IMG/VR virus record: IMGVR_UViG_3300021964_000322
Span: 1 to 30,285 of that record
Direction: 5' to 3' (one strand)
Origin: a virus
DNA length: 30,285 bases
Positions within the stretch are counted from its first letter, which is position 1. Every line of letters starts with the position of its first letter. Positions 1 through 9,100 of the stretch are shown piece after piece. Below the pieces are notes generated by a model. That model saw only the letters and a program-made list of their open reading frames with translations, was not told the DNA's origin and searched no databases. Both the position numbers and the translations under genes were made by a program.

Positions 1-1
1 T

Positions 2-814
2 ATAATCATGAAGGCAATAAGCCATATAAAGAAGATGGTGGTTATCGATGGGAAGGATTTTGATTTCGGAAAGTCATTCCCTTACCAGTTGGTATCAGCA
101 GACACGCAGATAATTGTGTTTGATGATGTCAAGAATAGGTTTGACTTCGAGCGTTTGTTTAGCGTTGTAACTGAAGGTATTACTTTGGAGAAGAAAAACA
201 AAGATGCTATCAAGATACCATTCTCGAAGTCTCCGAAGATAGGGATCACAACTAACTACGCCATAAGAGGTACAGGTAGTTCATTCGACAGGAGAAAGTG
301 GGAGCTAGAGCTTCATCAATATTACTCAGCTGGGTTCACCCCATATGAGGAGTTCGGTAAGTACATGTTTGACGAGTGGAATGAAGAGGAGTGGATGAAG
401 TTTGACAACTACATGATTGAATGTTTACGTAGCTACATGAACACTGGTCTTGTTAAGTCTGAGTTTGTGAACCTTAAAATCAGAAAGCTATCGGCTCAGA
501 CATGCCATGAATTTATCGAGTGGTGTGGCATCGTGGACAACGAAGATCCTACAGACAAGGCTTTGCAATTTATCCGTGGTCATAAGGTATTCAAGTCCGA
601 GCTGTATTCAGATTTCGTGGAAGAGAATCCAGACTTCGGACCTAAGTCGAAGTTAACCGTAAGCAGAAACAAGTTCTACAAGTGGCTCATAGCTTTCTGT
701 CTATATAAAGGAAAGACAATGCCTGACGAAGGGCGTGATGCAAACGGTAGATGGATACGATTAATTACCCGACATGAGTACGAGGAGGATGGGAAGATAG
801 AGTTTAAAAATTAA
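2..814 (+). CDS. SF3 primase-helicase, C-terminal part (partial, runs off left edge)
   Basis: This is the C-terminal part of a D5/P4-type superfamily 3 replicative helicase, usually the motor half of a phage primase-helicase. The frame is open to the first base of the window, so the Met at position 8 is probably internal and the Walker A motif lies upstream. Counting from that Met, the visible motifs are a Walker B strand IIVFDDV (residues 35-41), an SF3 motif C/sensor strand KIGITTNYAI (77-86, sensor Asn83) and an arginine-finger-like pair R95-R96. A helical C-terminal region follows, with a likely winged-helix DNA-binding tail (about 190-260). SF3 helicases unwind DNA at the replication fork as hexamers. 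The HNH and SF2 helicase genes lie immediately downstream on the same strand. The family is fairly sure; the full domain architecture is unknown because the N-terminus is missing. Confidence 0.8.
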   Translation: MIMKAISHIKKMVVIDGKDFDFGKSFPYQLVSADTQIIVFDDVKNRFDFERLFSVVTEGITLEKKNKDAIKIPFSKSPKIGITTNYAIRGTGSSFDRRKWELELHQYYSAGFTPYEEFGKYMFDEWNEEEWMKFDNYMIECLRSYMNTGLVKSEFVNLKIRKLSAQTCHEFIEWCGIVDNEDPTDKALQFIRGHKVFKSELYSDFVEENPDFGPKSKLTVSRNKFYKWLIAFCLYKGKTMPDEGRDANGRWIRLITRHEYEEDGKIEFKN

Positions 815-825
815 AATTTGAATTT

Positions 826-1248
826 ATGGAGGTATTAAAGGAAGAATGGGTAGATGCAGTTGGCTTTGAGAGTTTTTATGAAGTTTCAAATAAAGGTAGA
901 GTTAGAAGAAAGAAAGGTGAGACTGTATATAAAGATGGCAGGGTTGCTAGATTTAGCCAGACAATATTGAAACAAGGGAAAGATGATAAAGGATATCCTA
1001 GAGTGTACTTATCTGTTGGGTCAGTTAAGAAAACTGTTAGAGTTCATAGATTAGTAGCTCTATCCTTTATTCCTAACCTTGAATCTAAAAAAACTGTCAA
1101 CCATATAGATGGGGATAAAAGTAATAATTATGTACACAATTTAGAGTGGATGACAAACACTGAAAATATGCGTCACGCTTTTGAAATAGGACTATATGAT
1201 GAAAGAAACAAGTATTGTATAAGAAATATTCGAAATAATACAAAATAA
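826..1248 (+). CDS. NUMOD4-HNH homing endonuclease
   Basis: A free-standing homing endonuclease of the HNH class, 140 aa. The N-terminus has the NUMOD4 signature (W-x-x-x-VGFESFYEVSNKGRVRR, residues about 8-28). It is followed by an HNH_3-type nuclease core: VHRLVALSFIPN, then VNHIDGDKSNNYVHNLEWMT, which carries the catalytic His/Asn residues. Such enzymes cut a specific DNA site and spread their own gene by recombination; they have no role in virion assembly. The gene sits between two replication genes with 11 and 5 bases of spacing, and looks A/T-richer than both. No C-terminal NUMOD1 or AP2-like DNA-binding module is seen, so it is at the short end for the family. No intron boundaries are apparent, so it reads as an intergenic insertion. 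Confidence 0.9.
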   Translation: MEVLKEEWVDAVGFESFYEVSNKGRVRRKKGETVYKDGRVARFSQTILKQGKDDKGYPRVYLSVGSVKKTVRVHRLVALSFIPNLESKKTVNHIDGDKSNNYVHNLEWMTNTENMRHAFEIGLYDERNKYCIRNIRNNTK

Positions 1249-1253
1249 CAAAA

Positions 1254-2866
1254 ATGATAAAGCTAAGAGATTACCAACAAAAAATAGTCAGCTCCCTTCG
1301 GACGTCTATTGGTACCGGAAATAAAAAGGTACTGATTCACGCTCCAACGGGAGCTGGCTGACAGGCAAAACTAAGATCAGTCAGTTTATAATAGAAAGGA
1401 TAATTTCTTCCGGTAAAAAATGTTTGTTCACAACCCCTAGGATTAAGTTATCGATCCAGACTCAAGAGAGTTTTGGATTCGGTAACCTAATTCTTGGATC
1501 TAAGACTCAAGACAATGGGTCAAACTGTACGATAGCTTCTGTGCAATCGCTTTACTCTAGAAAGGTGACTCAGCATTTTGACTTCATCTTCATAGATGAA
1601 TGTCATTTTGCTCATGGTTCTAAGTATATCGATTACATCATGGAGACTTACAGTAGCTCTGTAATTATAGGGCTGTCTGCCACTCCAATAGATGAGAACG
1701 GCTACTTACTAAGTGGATACGACAGTATAATAAGTGAGGTCGGTGTAAAGGATTTGATAAAGAAGGGTTATCTCACAGATGTTGAGGTATATTCTTCCAA
1801 CGTCCAGCCAGATTTCTCAGAGGTCCCCATAGTTAACGGAGATTATAATCAGGAGCAAGCGAGTAAGGTGTTGAAGGAACAGAAAGTTCTTTCCAATACC
1901 ATGGAGGAATGGGAGAGGTTAGCTAAGAATCTAAAGACGATTGTATTCTCAAGCAGTATTGATCACTGTGAGGAGCTTCTCAGGGAGTTTAAAGAGAGAA
2001 ATGTAACTGCGTGTAGTGTTCACTCAAAAATGTCAGAGAAAGACATTGAGAAGGCTTATATGGACTTCAATAAAGACAAGTGTCAGGTTCTGATTAATGT
2101 AGATATGGCCACGTTCGGGTTCGATGAGCCAAGTATCGAGTGTATGTTGTTTGCTCGTGGTATAAAATCACTTAGGCTATACAAGCAGATGGTCGGACGT
2201 GGTATACGTATCTACGAAGGTAAAGAAAAGTGCCTCATGATAGACTGTGCTAACGTTATAGTCGACAACGGATATCCAACAGACCCTATACCATTCATCA
2301 AGAAGCCTATTGTAAACGAAACTGTTGACAAGATGGCGAGGGTTGAGAGAGATACTGACGGTTCTATAAATGAGGAAGAAGATCTTGAGCGTATAGATTA
2401 CCTGAAGAAGATCGGAAGCCTCGTTGACCTGTATAAGGATAAGGTTTATGCCAAGGAGCAGGATCTTGTAGATGACTGTAAGAAAATCTTGAAGAGGGCT
2501 GGATATTTTATGTGGAGACAGAACTCAGGGAAGCTCTTCAAGGAAGGTAGGTGGGTTCACTTTACGGATAAGAACGGACTCCCAGATATAACTCTTGTTT
2601 ACAAGGGAGTGTATATCGGACTGGAACTGAAGCTACCCAAAGGAAGGTTAACTAAATACCAGCAGGTAACGCTTCCTGAGTTAAGCTACAATGGGATCCA
2701 GTACTTTATAATCCAAAACGTAATCGACCTGTTTGAGGTACTAGAGAAAGTGCGAGCAAATATAGTAGATCATGAAGATGGTGTGATTATAAAAGATGGA
2801 TTGAAAGAACTATCCGAAACTCAGATCAGGTACAGAGACAAATACAAGTTAAGTAAACTACATTAG
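1254..2866 (+). CDS. SF2 DECH-box helicase fused to VRR-NUC nuclease, frame broken at Walker A
   Basis: An ATP-dependent superfamily 2 helicase with a C-terminal PD-(D/E)xK-type VRR-NUC domain, probably acting in phage DNA repair, recombination or replication. Frame 1 runs from ATG 1254 as MIKLRDYQQKIV...VLIHAPTGAG and stops at TGA 1359-1361. The frame resuming at AAA 1367 reads KTKISQF and continues to 2866. Joining them by skipping 1359-1366 restores the motif APTGAGKT and gives about 534 aa. In the joined numbering: DECH at 112-115, SATP at 139-142, motif VI QMVGRGIR at 309-316, and nuclease residues GLPD (439-442) and ELK (455-457). The 8 extra bases could be a real mutation, an assembly error or a programmed bypass. 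Without rejoining, the downstream piece could start only from weak codons such as TTG 1424 and would lack motif I. Confidence 0.85.
1341..1386 (+). other. Candidate translational bypass or recoding site in the helicase P-loop
   Basis: The sequence shows a Gly codon GGC (1356-1358), a TGA stop (1359-1361), two bases, a second GGC (1364-1366) and then AAA ACT, the Lys-Thr needed to finish the P-loop. Just upstream, GCTCC (1341-1345) and GGAGC (1350-1354) can pair around a four-base loop. CTGAC (1358-1362) can pair with GTCAG (1380-1384). A matched take-off and landing codon with a stop right after take-off is the known layout of the T4 gene 60 bypass. A function here is inference; a plain 8-base insertion or assembly error is the main alternative. 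Confidence 0.4.
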
Positions 2867-2893
2867 AATTATTAAAATAAAAAACAGAATATT

Positions 2894-3133
2894 ATGGTAG
2901 ACTTCGATAAGCTAAATACACAGCATCAAATCCTTGAGATAGTAAAACATAAGCATAAAGAAACAGGAGGACACTGTGGCGTCACTCCTGCTGAAATAAG
3001 GCTTCTTGTTGGATGTGATTATGCGAAGATCAAAGAAGCCTTGAATCGCTTGTATAAGCATGGTAAGATATCCGTACACCAAGGGGGGAATGGTAAGCTT
3101 GTGAAGTTTATTTCTTCTTCTTCTTCTTATTAG
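2894..3133 (+). CDS. Small winged-helix DNA-binding protein
   Basis: A 79-aa protein with the shape of a single winged helix-turn-helix domain: an N-terminal helix (QHQILEIVKHKHKE), then GVTPAEIRLLVGCDYAKIKEALNRLYKHG as helices 2 and 3, and a wing GKISVHQGGNGKLVKF. Small wHTH proteins of this kind in phages usually bind DNA as transcription or replication accessory factors; the exact role here is unknown. It is the last gene of the + strand block, 27 bases after the helicase-nuclease. Its C-terminus ends in five serines and a tyrosine, coded by TCT repeats that overlap the end of the giant virion gene on the opposite strand. The serine tail is therefore probably a by-product of that overlap rather than part of the fold. 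Confidence 0.65.
   Translation: MVDFDKLNTQHQILEIVKHKHKETGGHCGVTPAEIRLLVGCDYAKIKEALNRLYKHGKISVHQGGNGKLVKFISSSSSY
3108..3133. repeat. TTC/GAA trinucleotide tract shared by two convergent genes
   Basis: A short run of TTC repeats, about six units, forms the last codons of both convergent genes. On the + strand it reads as Ser codons ending in TAG (3131-3133). On the - strand it reads as the Lys run that ends the giant protein, with TAA at 3110-3108. The two coding sequences overlap by 26 bases, and no hairpin terminator is visible between the blocks. Confidence 0.85.
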
Positions 3134-6100
3134 ACTCCTTCTTCTTTACTATTCTTTCTATATAGTTGGAAACAGTTCCAAATTCTGAAGGAAGCGCACC
3201 GATGTTATACAGTATTGATAGTACAGCTGACAGCTGCATGTTGCTCTGACCATCCTTAGTAAGTTCATACTTAGTCCCCCACTTATTTTCATACTCACCT
3301 GTAATAGCTGTGTTACCCTTTTCAAGCATGTCACCAGCCTTACTGAAGGCTATACCTAATACTCCCCAGTCATCCCAAACACCTTTATCAACGCCTTCGT
3401 ACAATTGGAAGTTTTGCTCCTTGTCTTCTTGCTCGCCTTGTATTAAATTCAAGACCTTGTTTGCTCCAACCATGACAGGAGCGTCTAACATAGGTAGTGG
3501 AGACACTGCATCTCTAACGAAGTTCGTTGCTATCCCTTTTACTTCATACTCCATTCTTTTTTTCTTGTCCTCGTCACTTTCCTCGTATCCCAATGCGCTT
3601 GATGTCATCCCCCAGATCAGAGATCGTATCATACTTGACACAGCGTAGAACATGGCCATCTCTCCTGCTAATCCAGCTAAAGATCTAGCCGCTGTAATCT
3701 TATCCTCTTTTGAATAATATGAAGACGTTAGAGTTATTATGTCTGAATTCATTCTAGCTTTTTGGTTCATAGCGAAGTTTGCAAAAGGCATCGCTACCTT
3801 TCTTATTGTTTTTCTTAATACGTCTTTTCCAGTGAAGAACTCTCCTTGCAGGTATTCATCAGAAACGTTCTGTTGTCTGTCTACCTGTTGTTGTGCGAAG
3901 TCTAGCGCATCTTTATTAGGCTTGTGATTAGAGAAGTCTATATCTTTAGGGTTTATCCCTTGTTTTTTTAACCCTTGTTTGTAATAAGAAATAAACGAAG
4001 CTCTCGCTATGAATACATCGGCATTTTGTAAGAAGACCTTTAAGTATAATCTATTTAAATCTTCTAACTTCTTCAAGGCTTCTTTCCCTTTGCTGTCTGA
4101 TACTTGCTCAATAAGCCTGTTGATATGATCTAGCGAAGCTTGTGATGCAATACCTCTATTCGCTATCGGCATTCCAGAGTTTTCTATAAAAGCCTTTGTG
4201 TCTGGATCAAACATTGAAGCTAGGTCGAGTCTTCCAGAGTTGATTATCGTGTTTACAGCTACCGGGACAGACTGTTTTACAGACTGAGTAATTCCACCTA
4301 AAGCTTTTGAAACTCCTAATGCAGCTAGAAATTCTAAACCTTTAGAAATATTATCTAGTTCACTTCTGTCAGAGAAGTTACTTCCCTTCACGTTTCTTAC
4401 ATAGTTTTTTATCCTCCTTTCAATAAAGTCTCTGTCTTCCTTCGAACTTACAATTGAATTCATTCCATTTGAATTTAGGAATCCTTCAAGTTTCATTATT
4501 GGTGAAGCTGTGTTTATATCTGTCAATGCTGACTGTATAATGTTAGCGTTGTTCATGTCGAAATCAAGAGAGATATATCTACTAGCTTCTCCTCTTGAAT
4601 TCTTAGGTAGTGAGTTCGGCCTAGTTACTTCTCTCAAGGAACCTGACTTTGATTTATCCAAGTAGTTGTTAGCATTAAAGAATGATGACTTGTTCATGTC
4701 AACATCTTCAGACAAATCTATCTTCTTATATATATCTGGAGTATAGTTTAGATCCTTATCAAGAAGCTCGTTGTATACCTCTAGGTTTGTCTTTCTTAGG
4801 TCATCATAATGCTTAGACCATTCATTTACCCACCAGTCAACAGCTTCTAGATTTGTCTTGTCAGCCTTACTCCTAACTTCAGCAATATTATTCGAGTCCT
4901 TCAGTAACTTATCGTACACCTCTTGATAGTTTTCACCTCTCTTTACATCGGCTTCAGTACCTCTCTTTAAGGCATCTATAGATTCCTTGATGAGATTCTT
5001 TCTTCTATCAAACTCAGCTTGCTCATTACCTTCAATGGATCTGCTCATAAATGAAACGAGTCCTCTCTCATTTATATTTGTTGAGCTATTGAACACCTCT
5101 CCATTCGGTTTCTTTTTTGAGAACTTATCTGTGTAAGACTTTATTATTCTTGATGACTTCTGCTTAGCTGTTGCATAACCACTTATTACATCCGATAGCC
5201 CGGAAACTTTTTGGATTAGTCTAGCTTTCGATTTTCCAAACATTCTCTCCAAAACTATTGGCAATGTAGTGAATTGCTCTGCCATCGTTCTACCGATTCT
5301 CTTAGAAAAATACAACTTCAAAGGTCTAGATTTTATTCCCTTATTAACCAGTTTTAATGCAGCAGAATTTCCTTCTGCCTTTGAAACTATCGACTCTGCT
5401 CCAGCTAGTGATTGGTTGACTAGGAAGTTACTCATCGCATCGACAGCCTTAACTGCCTCCTCTTTACTCATAGATAAAACATCTAGGTTGGCTAATCTCT
5501 TTGCTAGATCTATTTCTGAATCTGATAACTCTAATGATTCACCAGTAAATGGATCAGAGTTTGTATTAGCCATTTCTGAAACTAAAGATGAATAGGAGTC
5601 ATAAGCTTTCTTTACGTTGGCCTTTGTGATTGGCTCCAACATTTCTGGGGTTGCACCTGTATCTTTTGATTCTTCAATAGCTTTGATCATCTCGCTTATC
5701 TCCATACCTTCTCCACTAATACCTGTAACCTCCTCGAAATGCTCATTCAGAGCTTCCCTCATTTTAGATCTCTGAGATTTCAATTGACTATTGATATATG
5801 AATCCATGTCGGATGAATCAAACTTGTCGCTAACTTTAATCTTGTTCGGACTTATTGATGTTGGTGACAATCCAGCTACTATCTCTCTAGATCTATTCAA
5901 GTATTCATCAATATCTGAAACCATCGACGGATCTATCAAAGCAAATTCATCAGCAGAAGCTCTTAGGTTCGCTGCTCTTTTCTTTGATTTTGTCATCCTC
6001 TTCATTGCAGATCTGTTCTTGTTAGCCTCCGCAAGTTTAGCTGAATAGTTGACGTCTTCCATTACATTGTTAATGTAACGTATCAACCTCTCCACCATCA

Positions 6101-9100
6101 CAGGGTTGTTTAAATTCGTTCGGTTTATCTTCTTCTGGATAGCATTTAGTTTTCTAGACTTAACCTTTGCATCATTTCTCATTCTAGAAATAATGTCACT
6201 AACCATAGAGCTGATAGCTGATCTTCTTTTGTCTTGATCCTTCTTGCTATCTCTAGCTGCTCTAGCCTCCATTCTAATCTGGCTCTTCAATGCTGATCTC
6301 TCAGTCATCGTTACCTTCTTATCTTTAGGCTCTCCAAGTATTTTCTTTACGGATGGAGATTTCTTTTCTTTCTTGCCAAGATCTTTTCTTAGTCCTCTCA
6401 TCTCTTCCTCAAACGGGTCAGACTTATTTTTATCAGCTTTAATCTCAGCGTTTGTGTAACCCATGTTTCTGAGGGCTATCTCCGTGTCTTTTTCTGATAT
6501 ACCTAGCTGCTTAGCTTTTTCTCTAACCGCCTCTATTGATGGTCTGTCATCGGATGGTTTTTGTTTTCTTCTTCTAACGGATTTTGTATTAATTTTCAAG
6601 CCTCTAGTAGAAACACCTGATGTTGGATAAATCTTTTTTCTTCTCTCAGGTTTAACGATTTCATTCGTCTCAAAGTCTTCAGTTACATCGCCCCAATCTA
6701 CTCTGTCACTCAGTATATGGAGGGTGGTTTTTTTGTCTTCAGCAGATTGAATAGCCATTGGATATGACTCGTGTTTATCTGATTTCACAGGTTTAACCTT
6801 CCCTTCCATCTCTAGCACAGCATATATTTGACCGCCACTTTCTCTTGATATATCATCTTTCAATATAGGCTCAGTCATCATTTCTGACAACGCCTGTATC
6901 ATATTCGCTTTAGAGACTTTTACTTTTCCAGTTTTAGTTACTCCCTTAAAATATTTATTTTGAATCCCTTCTGAAAAAAACTTTCCGAATTGTTCTATAG
7001 ATATATCTTTTTTGTTTATCTCTCTAGACATTTCTCCAACTAAATCTTCAACAAAAGATTTCCTGTCTTTAAAAGAACTTTTTTTTGGATCAAGCTTTTC
7101 ACTAACGCTACTCTTTATTTCACTTAATGAGTCTTTTACAGATAGGCTCATGTTTAATCCTACCTTTTTTCCGTTTACGGTCTTGACGTTGTTTGCAGCT
7201 CTTACAATAGATCTTTTTACTTGTGCTTCAGATATATTAAAGTTACTATCAAATGATTTTGAAGAGAAGAAATCCATCACAGCGTTGGACATGGTAGTAC
7301 TAGACATTAACTTTGATCTTGGAGCGCTAGTCAGAGCCATGTAAATCTTTCCTCCGTTTTGCTCCATTACTTTATTCAAGTCATCAGCCATTTTTTTTGC
7401 GACTCTATCTGTACTAGCCCAAAAATAACCGTCTTCATGGAACTTTATAGGGTAGTACATACCTCCCTTTCCTTCTACTAATAGTTCCCCATCCTTAAGT
7501 ATCTGACCAGAGAAAGCTGCGTCAGGTTGGTGAAAAAAGAAAAACTTACCGTCAAAATCAGATATACTCTTACCATCGGTTATGTACCCTTCTTTTTTTA
7601 ACTTATCAAATCTATCACTATTCTTATCGTAAGAAAACGTTAGCTTAGAAACAGCGTCTGAAAAGTTACTCTGTAATCTTCTAAGTGGCTTCTGCTCCCT
7701 GTCCCACTGTCTGGTTTGATTCTGATCTAGGTCTGCATCAGTCAACTCATCTATTGGAATGCCACCTAAAAAATCAGCCCTAGTATCCCTAGCTGGCATT
7801 GGGTCTCTTCTAATAACATCTATGTCAGACTCTTCAATTACAGACCCTTCTCTAACACTTTTTGACACGGTGTTTAACATGTCAACAACTTCGTTGTCTG
7901 TAAATAGTTTTAATCCGAATAACTTCGCTAACTTATCTAGCCATCTTTTGATCAAGTTTTGTGTTGGTCTAGGTAGCGTCTCGTATTCAGACGCTAGTAT
8001 GCCAAATAGTTCGGCAATCGACTCTTCGCTTTGTAAAGGTTGTTCGTATCTAGAACTGAACTCTTCTAACTCTGCTAAAAGCTCTGGCGATGCAGATTTT
8101 TTTACAGCGTCAAGCATCTTGTTTGTTATTGCCTGAGCTTGCTTGTCACCCATTCCCTTGCTTAGCAGAAGAGTGTGGAACACCTCGTGAGCTACAGTTC
8201 TTTCATTTGCAGCCTCCATATTAATATGTATAGTATCCGTGTCTATATCATATTCACCACCCTCATTTTGATTTCTATTTCTTCCAGATTCAGTATAATC
8301 CTTCGAAGTTTCATGGACTACTATCTTTGTCTTAGGAGATATTTTGCTTAAAGCTTTTTCTGCCTTCGCAACTTGATCTAATACTTGCTTTCTTTTCTTT
8401 GGTGTTACCTTGCTTTTTTTCGGCTTCTTGCCGAAAGCATCAAGTAGGCTTAATGCCCCTTCTGTAACTTCTGGAATTACATCGTCAGCTACCTCGAAAG
8501 TTTCTTCTGTACTTACTGTTGGTTCTTTTTTAGTTGAACTAATTTCAGAATACTTCTCTGGAAGTAGTCCCATTTTTTGTTCAGCAAACTTTCTTTCAGA
8601 TGGTTTCAAATATCCTTTGTCACCCTTCTTTAAAATCTTTCCGTCCTTCCCTCGCATCTGAGGTCCGAAGTTTACCCAAGAGTTTTGACCCTTAGTCTCG
8701 GTAGTCATCGCTCTTCTAGCCTTGTCTGAAAACATTCTAGCGTGTACATCCCAAGCATTCTCCTCGCCTATAGCTCCGAAACCATTACCTCTTTCGCTGT
8801 GACCAAAGAAGTCATGGACAGCTCTAAACAAATCATTTACCAGTAATGGCTCTCCGTTTACATCCTTAAACTCTGTTGAACCGAGCATTGCATTTTCAGA
8901 TCTTTGCTTATCTGTGATGCCAGTTTCGCCAAAGCCTCCTTCTGTAGAGAATATGTAGATATGCTTATTTTCCTTCAGGTCTTTAATCATCTCTTCAGAG
9001 TTGGCGTAAGGTTCTCCTTCCCCTTTATATATCTCAACCTCGTATCCAGCATCCATTAAAGCCTTGTACTGATCAACAGTTTCTAAAGCTAGTGCATCAT

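Noticed and set aside
796-826. Promoter before the HNH gene (TAAAATTTG)
   Set aside because: Spacing within the box is three bases instead of two and it is too close to the ATG.
814-1254. Group I intron carrying the HNH gene
   Set aside because: The HNH gene lies between two separate genes with short gaps on both sides, leaving no room for intron core structures.
1341-1386. Classic -1 frameshift in the helicase
   Set aside because: A -1 shift before TGA would give GAGLTGKT, which still fits a loose Walker A pattern, but there is no slippery heptamer at the site; the hop or an error fits better.
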